Positions 28,688 through 36,261 of a stretch of 64,000 nucleotides of DNA are shown piece after piece. The notes below the pieces were generated by a model. It searched no databases and was not told the origin of the DNA. It was given only the letters and a program-made list of their open reading frames with translations. A program made the position numbers and the translations under genes. The stretch's first letter is position 1. Every line of letters starts with the position of its first letter. The DNA is from Dinoroseobacter sp. (GTDB lineage: Bacteria; Pseudomonadota; Alphaproteobacteria; Rhodobacterales; Rhodobacteraceae), in contig JAEPNN010000002.1 of assembly GCA_017643385.1 (NCBI GenBank), forward strand, positions 372,001-436,000. The letters are read 5' to 3'.

Positions 28688-30166
28688 ATGCTCGATACCG
28701 CCACCAATCTTAAAGACATGCTCAATGATCCGTCTCTGCTGGCGACGGATGCCTACCTCGCCGGTGATTGGGTCGCAGCCGACAACGGGACACGCTTTCC
28801 AGTAACCAACCCGGCGCGCGGTGACATCCTGGCCGAAGTGCCGGAAATCGGTCGCGCTGAAACGCAACGTGCGATCGCCGCGGCAGAGGTTGCGCAAAAA
28901 GAATGGGCAGCGCGAACCGGTAAAGAGCGTGCAGCCCTATTGCGACGCTGGTTTGAGTTGATGATGGAAGCCCAAGCTGATCTGGCGATGATCCTGACGG
29001 CTGAACAAGGCAAGCCTCTGGCCGAAGCGATGGGCGAGATCGCGTATGGGGCCTCTTTCGCGGAATGGTTCGCGGAAGAAGCCAAACGCATCTACGGTGA
29101 AACCATTCCCGCGACTTTCCCGGGCACACGGATTACCGTCGCAAAGCAACCAGTTGGTGTCGTCGGCGCCATTACCCCGTGGAACTTCCCCAATGCCATG
29201 ATTACACGCAAGGCAGCACCTGCGCTGGCTGCCGGGTGCGCCTTTATTGTTAAGCCTGCCGAAGATACACCGCTGTCAGCGTTGGCACTGGGTGTTCTGG
29301 CGGATCGCGCGGGACTGCCAAAGGGGCTCCTGTCGATTTTGCCAGCTTCCCACGGCGCTGAGATCGGTAAGGAATTCTGTGAAAATCCCACAGTTCGAAA
29401 GATCACATTTACTGGTTCGACTGAGGTTGGCCGAATACTATTGCGCCAAGCCGCGGATCAGGTGAAAAAATGCTCTATGGAGCTCGGAGGCAACGCGCCC
29501 TTCATCGTCTTTGACGATGCCGATTTGGATGCAGCCGTTGCTGGTGCGATGCTGTGCAAGTTCCGTAACGCGGGCCAAACCTGTGTCTGTGCAAACCGTA
29601 TCTACGTGCAATCCGGTGTATACGACGCTTTCGCGGAAAAGCTCGCAGCCGCTGTTAATGCACTGAAGCTTGGCGATGGCTTTGCAGATGGTGTCACGGT
29701 TGGTCCGCTGATCAATTTCGATGCCGTAGCCAAGGTTGCGGACCATCTGGCCGATGCCAAAGCCAAAGGCGGCGTCGTGCTGACTGGCGATCAGGATGCG
29801 GTTGAGGGCGGAACTTTCGTCACCCCCACAATTGTCACGGGCGTTACACAAGAGATGAAAGTCGCATCCGAGGAAACATTTGGGCCGCTGGCACCACTCT
29901 TTAAGTTTGACGACGTGGATGATGTGATTTCGATGGCAAACGACACAATCTTTGGGCTGGCGGCATATTTCTATGCCAAGGACCTAAGCCGCGTCACGAA
30001 AGTTGCCGAAGCGCTTGAATATGGGATTGTCGGGGTGAACACAGGCATCATCTCGACTGAGGTCGCGCCATTCGGCGGCATCAAGCAGTCAGGGCTAGGT
30101 CGCGAAGGCAGCCACCACGGGATCGAAGAATACCTTGAGATGAAGTACATCTGCACCGCGGTCTGA
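28688..30166 (+). CDS. gabD: NAD(P)-dependent succinate-semialdehyde dehydrogenase
   Basis: Oxidises succinate semialdehyde to succinate, feeding the TCA cycle from GABA or related compounds. The 492-residue protein is an aldehyde dehydrogenase. It has ITPWNFPNAMITRKAAPALAAG, the catalytic glutamate in MELGGNAPFIVFDDAD, nucleophile cysteine in AGQTCVCANRIYVQ, and SEETFGPLAPLFKF. The motif FNAGQTC-type with CVCAN and the EVAPFGGIKQSGLGREGSHHG end are typical for GabD. GGGAGG precedes ATG 28688. It follows the peptidase by 68 bases, so it may belong to the same transcript; a terminator follows. Substrate preference among semialdehydes is inferred from overall similarity. Confidence 0.93.
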   Translation: MLDTATNLKDMLNDPSLLATDAYLAGDWVAADNGTRFPVTNPARGDILAEVPEIGRAETQRAIAAAEVAQKEWAARTGKERAALLRRWFELMMEAQADLAMILTAEQGKPLAEAMGEIAYGASFAEWFAEEAKRIYGETIPATFPGTRITVAKQPVGVVGAITPWNFPNAMITRKAAPALAAGCAFIVKPAEDTPLSALALGVLADRAGLPKGLLSILPASHGAEIGKEFCENPTVRKITFTGSTEVGRILLRQAADQVKKCSMELGGNAPFIVFDDADLDAAVAGAMLCKFRNAGQTCVCANRIYVQSGVYDAFAEKLAAAVNALKLGDGFADGVTVGPLINFDAVAKVADHLADAKAKGGVVLTGDQDAVEGGTFVTPTIVTGVTQEMKVASEETFGPLAPLFKFDDVDDVISMANDTIFGLAAYFYAKDLSRVTKVAEALEYGIVGVNTGIISTEVAPFGGIKQSGLGREGSHHGIEEYLEMKYICTAV

Positions 30167-30202
30167 CGCTCGTTCCTTTGGTCCACAACAAGCTCAATTC
30201 AA

Positions 30203-30234
30203 AAGGCGCGCCAGAAATGGCGCGCCTTCTTTGC
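30203..30234. terminator. Bidirectional terminator between gabD and hsp20
   Basis: AAGGCGCGCC (30203-30212) and GGCGCGCCTT (30219-30228) form a perfect 10-bp stem with a 6-base loop, flanked by A-rich sequence on the left and T-rich sequence on the right. It can therefore terminate gabD transcription on the plus strand and hsp20 on the minus strand. Confidence 0.92.
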
Positions 30235-30252
30235 TTTCGGGGTATTCACGAT

Positions 30253-30726
30253 CTAGGCGGCTGATCTTTTCTTCTCGACCGCCTTCACGTTCAGCGTCTT
30301 CGGACCAGAAATTTCGATCCGGCGCGGTTTCAGCGCCTCTGGAATTTCCCGCTTCAGCGCAACTTCAAGAATACCATTCTCAAGGCGCGCGCCTTCAACA
30401 CGGACATGATCGGCCAGATGGAAGCGCTTCTCAAAGGCTCGCTCGGCGATACCACGATGCAGGTAAGTGCGGGCTTGGTCGCTATCTGCCTTCTTGGCTG
30501 CAATTACGAGCGTGTTCTCACGCACTTCAACCGACAGGTCATCTTCAGTGAACCCTGCTGCTGCAAGGGTGATGCGATAGCTATCATCGTCCGTTTTCTC
30601 GATGTTGAAAGGGGGGTAACCAGTTTGTGCACTCAGGTCGTTGGTCAGTACGCGATCAACCAGATCAGCGAAACGGTCGAAGCCAACAGTGGCACGGTAA
30701 AGGGGTGTCATATCAATCTGACGCAT
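30253..30726 (-). CDS. Small heat-shock protein, Hsp20/IbpA family
   Basis: A 157-residue holdase chaperone binding unfolding proteins. The alpha-crystallin domain (about 40-135) includes YRITLAAAGFTEDDLSVEV, LVIAAKK, and the L-x-IAERAFEKRFHLADHV region, which is the IbpA-type signature. The C-terminal ALKPRRIEI supplies the I-x-I-like anchoring motif. ATG 30726 has GGAGG 7 bases upstream. It stands alone, between the terminator and the protease gene, without a visible regulatory element such as ROSE that I could confirm in the leader. Confidence 0.94.
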   Translation of the reverse strand: MRQIDMTPLYRATVGFDRFADLVDRVLTNDLSAQTGYPPFNIEKTDDDSYRITLAAAGFTEDDLSVEVRENTLVIAAKKADSDQARTYLHRGIAERAFEKRFHLADHVRVEGARLENGILEVALKREIPEALKPRRIEISGPKTLNVKAVEKKRSAA

Positions 30727-30874
30727 GATGCATCCTCCATTGAGCGATGGTTTGCGGTTATATGTCACGAACCCTCCTCATGGAGCGGTCCGCAGGTTTC
30801 GCCCCGGCCCCCTTCTGGGCCGCCAGGACAACATTGCATTTGGGTATCGATTTTCGGGTTTCAAGACCCTAAGT

Positions 30875-31699
30875 TCAGGGACGCAAAAACTTCGCACCTG
30901 CGCCAGTTTGAGACGCTGTCGAAACTCCGGATCGTACCTGCGGCAAGCGAATGGCAGATGCATTTGCCGTAAAACCCTCGCGCAAAACGGCGATCTGATC
31001 TAGGACCTGCGCTGCCAGTGCAACCTTTTGACCTTGATAACGCGCTTTCGCCGAGACGACGCTTACAATACGCAACGCGCCGTCCTCCAAAGCGATCACA
31101 GGCGCACCTGATGATCCAAAATCTACATCACAGGACAATACCTGTGCTGAACCTTCGCTCGCCAACACCCTGCAGGACTGTTCCAGAGACGGCACGTCTG
31201 CACGATCATGAGCATAGGACACCAAAGCCACTTCATCAAATTCGCCGGAATGTCGCCCAACTGACATTGGAACAATACCGTTCTGATGAATAGGTTGCGA
31301 AAGCTCCAGCAGCGCCAGATCGTGGCTCACGCGTCGCACCGGATCCTCCGCATCGCGTTCGTAATTCTTATGCACAGATGCGCGTCGGATATGTCGAAAC
31401 GCAGCAGCGCGACCATTGCGGAATGCGGGCGCAAAGGACAGACCTGCTAGACTGATCTTTTCACCCGTCTCCTGATCGTAGAGGCAATGTGCTGCCGTTA
31501 AAACGAGACCGGGCTCAATCAGTGTGCCCGTGCAAAAGCCACGACCGGCGAGGTCAATTCGACCAACCGCGCTAAACGCGCGGCCCTGATCGCTGGTCTC
31601 TAGCGCAATGAACGGGGTTTCCTCTGCCAAGCCCCGCTGACCTGCGATAATCAGCAGGACAAGCAATACAACGCGACGGAACCATACAGACGACTTCAT
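30875..31699 (-). CDS. Exported trypsin-like serine protease
   Basis: A 274-residue protein with a Sec signal peptide (hydrophobic about 10-20, cleavage after GLA) and a chymotrypsin-fold domain. The catalytic triad is complete: H71 in VLTAAHCLYD, D127 in SHDLALLEL and S197 in DFGSSGAPV. Cysteines in GFCTG and AHCL should form the usual His-loop disulfide, and a second pair is C176/C190. It should act in the periplasm or be secreted. The ATG at 31699 gives the signal peptide; an upstream in-frame start would place 28 hydrophilic residues before it. There is no PDZ domain, so it is not a DegP-type protease. The short C-terminal tail is low complexity. Confidence 0.88.
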   Translation of the reverse strand: MKSSVWFRRVVLLVLLIIAGQRGLAEETPFIALETSDQGRAFSAVGRIDLAGRGFCTGTLIEPGLVLTAAHCLYDQETGEKISLAGLSFAPAFRNGRAAAFRHIRRASVHKNYERDAEDPVRRVSHDLALLELSQPIHQNGIVPMSVGRHSGEFDEVALVSYAHDRADVPSLEQSCRVLASEGSAQVLSCDVDFGSSGAPVIALEDGALRIVSVVSAKARYQGQKVALAAQVLDQIAVLREGFTANASAIRLPQVRSGVSTASQTGAGAKFLRP

Positions 31700-31903
31700 A
31701 GCCACCGTTCTAGGCGCGCAGATTGGCAGAATTGAGGCGTCAGTCAGCCGAGATCGGTTCTGATGCAAATTGCCCTCGCTCAATCGCCCCTAATAGGCAC
31801 ATGATCGCGAATGCCCGTTAAAAGCACAAGGTGCATGCTGCTTGAAGCGCATTTCGCAGAGCAATCACGTCAGGCAATCAATTTCGAAGCGAGAATGTTT
31901 CCC

Positions 31904-33241
31904 TTAACGCAGAATCGGCACCTGTGGCGCAACCGGTGCTGGCACCCCTTCACGATACTCGAACAAGGCGCGCGGTTCTGGTCCACCCGTCGCCCAGTCA
32001 ATTAGCTCGACCGTGTGCACAATTGGCAACACGGTTCCACTGCCGATCTGCATCATGCAACCGATATTACCAGCTGCGATCAAATCAGGGCTCTTCGCCT
32101 CAATCGTCTCAATCTTACGGGCCTTCAATTGCTTGGAGATCTCGGGCTGCATTAGGTTGTACGTGCCTGCAGATCCGCAGCAGAGGTGACTGTCGGCAGG
32201 TTCAACGACCTTAAAGCCAACCTGCCGCAAAAGATCCTTGGGAAAGGTCTTGATCTGTTGTCCGTGCTGCAAGGAGCAGGCCGCATGATACGCAACGGTC
32301 AGGTTTTTCTTGTCACCCTTGGGAACATCGAGCTCCATCAAAAGCTCGCTGATATCCATTGCGAGATCGGCAACGCGTTTTGCGTCCTGCGCCAGGGGCT
32401 CATCGCGGAACATATGCCCATAATCCTTAACCGTCGTGCCGCAGCCCGATGTGTTAATCACGATCGCATCGAGCCCCTCGCCGTCCATCTCTTTCGCCCA
32501 GGCACGAATGTTCTTTGCAGCGGTGGCGTGGCTTTCGTTGGTTTTACCCATGTGATGGGTCAGGGCACCGCAACATCCAGCCCCTTCTGCAACCACAACC
32601 TCGCAGCCCAAGCGTTGCAACACCCGAATGGTCGCGTCGTTGATATCTGTGTTCAGCGCCTTTTGTGCGCAGCCCGTCATAAGCGCTACGCGCTTTTTTC
32701 TAGGTGACAGCGCAGCAAAAGTTTGCGGATCATCATTTCGGCTGACCGGAGGTATCACCTTCGGCGCCATCTCCAGCATGGCCTTCAATCTCGCATCTGG
32801 CATTAAGAACGCAAATGGACGCCCAATCTTTGCTCCGAGCAAAGCCAATCGAAACCGCGTGGGATACGGCAGAATATGCGCCAAAACCCAGCGCAAGGCA
32901 CGGTCGGTGAAGGGGCGCTTGTAGGTCTGTTCGATATAATCACGGGCGTGATCGACAAGGTGCATGTAATGCACGCCCGACGGACAGGTGCTCATACAGG
33001 CCAGACAGGACAGGCAACGATCAATATGTTTTGCCGTTTTCTCGTCTGCTGGACGGCCGTTTTCCAGCATGTCCTTGATCAGATAAATCCGGCCCCTTGG
33101 GCTATCCAACTCGTCCCCCAAAACCTGATACGTGGGGCAAGTGGCGGTACAGAAACCGCAATGCACACAGGTTCGCAAGATTTTGTTGGAATGCGCGGTC
33201 GCACTGTCTTTCAACTGTTCGGGCGTAAATGTAGTTTGCAT
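31904..33241 (-). CDS. glcF: Glycolate oxidase iron-sulfur subunit
   Basis: Iron-sulfur subunit of the membrane-associated glycolate dehydrogenase GlcDEF, passing electrons from the flavin subunits to the respiratory chain. The 445-residue protein has two [4Fe-4S] motifs, CVHCGFCTATCP and CLSCLACMSTCP. Two CCG domains follow, with GCCGALTHHMGKT and HLCCGSAGTYNL. ATG 33241 is five bases after glcE. It is last in the glcD-E-F operon. Length and motif order match E. coli GlcF. Confidence 0.96.
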   Translation of the reverse strand: MQTTFTPEQLKDSATAHSNKILRTCVHCGFCTATCPTYQVLGDELDSPRGRIYLIKDMLENGRPADEKTAKHIDRCLSCLACMSTCPSGVHYMHLVDHARDYIEQTYKRPFTDRALRWVLAHILPYPTRFRLALLGAKIGRPFAFLMPDARLKAMLEMAPKVIPPVSRNDDPQTFAALSPRKKRVALMTGCAQKALNTDINDATIRVLQRLGCEVVVAEGAGCCGALTHHMGKTNESHATAAKNIRAWAKEMDGEGLDAIVINTSGCGTTVKDYGHMFRDEPLAQDAKRVADLAMDISELLMELDVPKGDKKNLTVAYHAACSLQHGQQIKTFPKDLLRQVGFKVVEPADSHLCCGSAGTYNLMQPEISKQLKARKIETIEAKSPDLIAAGNIGCMMQIGSGTVLPIVHTVELIDWATGGPEPRALFEYREGVPAPVAPQVPILR

Positions 33242-33245
33242 CGTC

Positions 33246-34376
33246 CTATCCCATCAGTCCCGTGTTCAGAATGCCGCGTGGGTCAAATCGATCACGCAAG
33301 CCCTTTGAAATGGCGGCCAAGGAAGGAAGTTCTGGCTGGAACACATCAAGCTCGGATCGGGTGGCTTCTAAAGCGCGTATCAAAGTCGCATGTCCTGAAA
33401 ACGCGCCAAGCTTTGCGCGGGCATCGGTACCCACAGGCATTTCCGCCCAAATCAATCCCCCACCCCAATCCAGAAGAACCTGATCTGTTCCAAGCGCAGC
33501 CACGATACCCGGCGCGTCTGAGGGTTTGACCGAGATACGCCACAAATCGCCAGATGTTCCAGCGAACTTTTCCACGTCGCGCACCCACTTCCAGCCCGCG
33601 CTGGTCTTTTCAGGATCACTTTCGATTGTACTGGCGCCAAATTCAGAAAGCGCGGATCGAAGTTCATCCGCACGATATGCAACCGAGGCGGCAAACCCTT
33701 CAATGCGGATCATCGTGATAGGTTTTCCATCAAGGCCCACAGGAACATGTGCGGCGCCAGATACCTCATAGGGCGATCCGAGCGCCATGCTCATAGCACG
33801 CACACCATCTTCAACTGAAAGGTCCTCGATCAGCAAGACCGAGCACGCTTCCACGCCAGGAAGCACTTTGAAAGACACCTCGCTCAAGACGCCAAGCGTG
33901 CCATAGGCACCGCTCATCAGCTTAACCAGATCATAGCCGGTCACGTTTTTCATAACGCGCCCCCCGTTCTTGATGGCGGTGCCATTGCCATCAACAAACC
34001 GCACCCCAATCAAGCTGTCCCGACACGCTCCCGCCTGAATTCGGCGCGGGCCGGAAATATTACCAGCTGCCACTGCCCCGATCGTAGGTGTACCCTTTGT
34101 GCCAAGAATTGCTCGATGATCCATTGGTTCAAACGGCAGACGCTGATTTTCAGCAGCCAGCGCGGCCTCGATCTCTGACACCGGGGTACCCGCTTTCGCG
34201 ACTATGGTCAGCGCGCCCGGTTCATACAGCTCGATGCCAGACAAACCCGACGTGCTTAAGACTTCCCCGGTGACGAGATTACCCACGGGCCGTGTGCCGC
34301 CACCACGAACACGCAATGTGCCTTCCGCTGATTTGATCGCTTCTGACAGCTCAGTTTCAGTTGTCGGTGCCAACAT
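33246..34376 (-). CDS. glcE: Glycolate oxidase FAD-binding subunit
   Basis: FAD-binding subunit of glycolate dehydrogenase, 376 residues. An FAD_binding_4 domain is evident from RVRGGGTRPVGN, EPMDHRAILG, TIGAVAAGNISGPRRIQAG and KNVTGYDLVKLMSGAYGTLG. Like other GlcE proteins it is shorter than GlcD and lacks part of the C-terminal domain. The ATG at 34376 is used; a GTG four codons upstream is possible but its ribosome site would be too close. It lies downstream of glcD after a 59-base gap that holds a GC-rich hairpin, and five bases upstream of glcF. Confidence 0.95.
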   Translation of the reverse strand: MLAPTTETELSEAIKSAEGTLRVRGGGTRPVGNLVTGEVLSTSGLSGIELYEPGALTIVAKAGTPVSEIEAALAAENQRLPFEPMDHRAILGTKGTPTIGAVAAGNISGPRRIQAGACRDSLIGVRFVDGNGTAIKNGGRVMKNVTGYDLVKLMSGAYGTLGVLSEVSFKVLPGVEACSVLLIEDLSVEDGVRAMSMALGSPYEVSGAAHVPVGLDGKPITMIRIEGFAASVAYRADELRSALSEFGASTIESDPEKTSAGWKWVRDVEKFAGTSGDLWRISVKPSDAPGIVAALGTDQVLLDWGGGLIWAEMPVGTDARAKLGAFSGHATLIRALEATRSELDVFQPELPSLAAISKGLRDRFDPRGILNTGLMG

Positions 34377-34404
34377 TGCGCCGCTCACTTCCGTTTCAAA
34401 TATC

Positions 34405-34431
34405 GTGGGGGTGGTGGGGGCGATGCCCCCA
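34405..34431. repeat. GC-rich palindromic element between glcD and glcE
   Basis: TGGGGGC-gat-GCCCCCA (34415-34431) is a perfect stem of 7 bp with a 3-base loop, preceded by a further GTGGGGG copy at 34405-34411 that could form an alternative stem with the same right arm. Such GGGGGC/GCCCCC palindromes are common intergenic elements in Rhodobacterales genomes. It sits inside an operon without a T-run, so partial termination or mRNA stabilisation is more likely than full termination. Confidence 0.6.
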
Positions 34432-34435
34432 CAAT

Positions 34436-35884
34436 CTATTCTGCAGCCATTGCCAAGGCGCGACGATTTTCGGTCACGCTCAGCGGAAACACCTTGGCAG
34501 GATTCAAAAGCCAGCGTGGGTCAAACACATCTTTCACCAACAACTGCACTTCCATGTCTTGTGGATCAAACTGCGAGAACATCAGATCGCGTTTCTCAAT
34601 CCCGACCCCATGCTCGCCGGTCAGGCAACCGCCGACCTCGACGCACAAGCGCAAGATATCCGCACCCATCGCTTCACAAAGCTCGAGATCCCCGGGTTTG
34701 TTCGCATTATAAAGAATTAGGGGATGCATATTGCCGTCGCCGGCATGGAATACGTTGCCGACTTCAAGTCCGTATTGCTCGCTCAACTCCGCGATACGCT
34801 TCAGCACAAAAGGCAGTGACGACACCGGGATAGTCCCGTCCAGACACATGTAATCACTGATCTGTCCGATCGCACCAAACGCTGATTTACGGCCCTTCCA
34901 GATTGCAGCACTTTCCGAAGCAGACTTGCTTTCGCGAAGCTCCACAGGATCATACTTGCGTGCAATCTCCATGATTTTACCAAGTTGAAAGTCGATTTCC
35001 GCATCAGACCCTTCAACCTCGACAATCAGGAGCGCTTCGCAGTCCGGATACCCAGCGTTGGCAAATTTATCTGTCGTCTCAATGCAAAGGCGGTCCATAA
35101 ATTCAATCGCGACAGGTAGCACACCTTCCTTGATGATTTCGGCAACGCATGCACCTGCAATCTCGTTATCGTTAAACCCAATCAAAACCGGGCGAGCACC
35201 TTCTGGTTTACGCAGAATGCGCAGCGTTGCTTCGGTTACGACACCCAGTTGCCCCTCAGAGCCACAGACCACGCCCAACAAATCAAGTCCGCCTGCATCA
35301 AGATGTGCCCCACCAAGTTCCACAATTGTCCCATCCATCAGCACCATCGTGACGCCAAGCAGGTTGTTTGTGGTCACACCATATTTCAGGCAATGCGCAC
35401 CGCCCGAATTCATCGCTACATTGCCTGAAATTGCGCAAGCCAACTGGCTCGACGGATCAGGAGCATAAAAGAACTCCTCTTCCTCAACCGCGCCAGACAC
35501 ACTCAGGTTGGTCCGTCCCGACTGTACACGGATGTAGCGATCATCATAGTTGGTCTCGAGCACCTCGTTCAGTTTCGCAACGCCTAGGATCACGGAGTCC
35601 GCTGTGGGCAGCGCACCACCTGCAAGCGAAGTACCAGACCCGCGCGGAACGACAGGGACCCCTTCTTCAAAGCAAATCCTCAAAACAGCGCTGACTTCAT
35701 CGGTTGAAGCGGGCAGCACTGCTGCCAAAGGCGGACATTTATAGGCTGTAAGAGCATCGCACTCATACGCGCGTGTTTCTTCTTCAGCATGGATAACGGC
35801 ATCCTTTGGCAAAACCTCCAGCAGCCGCGAGACGACATGGTCCTTCTTCGCAAGGATGTCTGCGCTGGGCTTCGGCATTTCCAT
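34436..35884 (-). CDS. glcD: Glycolate oxidase catalytic flavoprotein subunit
   Basis: Catalytic FAD subunit that oxidises glycolate (and often D-lactate) to glyoxylate. The 482-residue protein contains the FAD motif PRGSGTSLAGGA, then YAPDPSSQLACAISGNVAMNSGG, GSEGQLGVVTEATL and the C-terminal GNVFHAGDGNMHPLILY. The HGVG in CLTGEHGVGIEKR is characteristic of the D-lactate/glycolate oxidase C-terminal domain. The ATG at 35884 is chosen for GGAGG 8 bases upstream; two upstream ATGs overlap the operator. It is the first gene of glcDEF. The TTGGT-N11-ACCAA dyad 20 bases upstream is the likely control site. Confidence 0.97.
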   Translation of the reverse strand: MEMPKPSADILAKKDHVVSRLLEVLPKDAVIHAEEETRAYECDALTAYKCPPLAAVLPASTDEVSAVLRICFEEGVPVVPRGSGTSLAGGALPTADSVILGVAKLNEVLETNYDDRYIRVQSGRTNLSVSGAVEEEEFFYAPDPSSQLACAISGNVAMNSGGAHCLKYGVTTNNLLGVTMVLMDGTIVELGGAHLDAGGLDLLGVVCGSEGQLGVVTEATLRILRKPEGARPVLIGFNDNEIAGACVAEIIKEGVLPVAIEFMDRLCIETTDKFANAGYPDCEALLIVEVEGSDAEIDFQLGKIMEIARKYDPVELRESKSASESAAIWKGRKSAFGAIGQISDYMCLDGTIPVSSLPFVLKRIAELSEQYGLEVGNVFHAGDGNMHPLILYNANKPGDLELCEAMGADILRLCVEVGGCLTGEHGVGIEKRDLMFSQFDPQDMEVQLLVKDVFDPRWLLNPAKVFPLSVTENRRALAMAAE

Positions 35885-35904
35885 AGAATTGTCCTCCATC
35901 AAGT

Positions 35905-35927
35905 ATTGGTAATATATTATGACCAAT
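35905..35927. promoter_or_regulatory. Dyad operator upstream of glcD (TTGGT-N11-ACCAA)
   Basis: The inverted repeat ATTGGT (35905-35910) / ACCAAT (35922-35927) has TTGGT and ACCAA separated by 11 bases. Arms extend to TTGGTAAT versus TTGGTCAT on the opposite strand, 7 of 8 identical. It lies about 20 bases before the glcD ATG. A dyad with the same arms and spacing precedes the FCD-type GntR gene at 58582. TTGGT/ACCAA half-sites are typical of GntR FadR-subfamily regulators. Confidence 0.65.
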
Positions 35928-36261
35928 TTCAAAAAGTCCAGTAGAGATTGTGGGAACCCCAGAAACTACCTCTTAGGCCTTGCGGCATGTAGAGACCGGA
36001 TTGGTTTTGCAGTGAACGCAATGGTTCGATTCGACGGCGTAGCCTTGCAGTGGCGTCAAGATACCCACGAATATCTGAGGTCGATATCTGCATTTCTAAG
36101 GGACATGATCCGCTCGACTTTGGGGCAAGGTCCGTTTGTAGAACTTCACCTAATCCAAGGCGCGTTGCCTTGGGAAAATCGAATGTCAGTCAGGTTTTCA
36201 TGACGCTTAAGGCAGCGAGTTTGCATTACAGCCAAAGCGACGGCTTCAGGGTGGTACAGAA
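35928..36261. other. Gap upstream of glcD without a supportable gene
   Basis: About 330 bases between the glcD operator and the stop of the convergent-side membrane protein gene. An open frame from 35919 on the plus strand starts inside the operator, has no ribosome site and no recognisable protein features, so it is not called. I see no terminator hairpin or repeat. The region probably contains the glcD promoter, and may include decayed coding sequence. Confidence 0.5.

Noticed and set aside
35919-36203. Open frame of 94 codons upstream of glcD on the plus strand
   Set aside because: Its start lies inside the TTGGT-N11-ACCAA dyad, has no ribosome site and no recognisable protein character.
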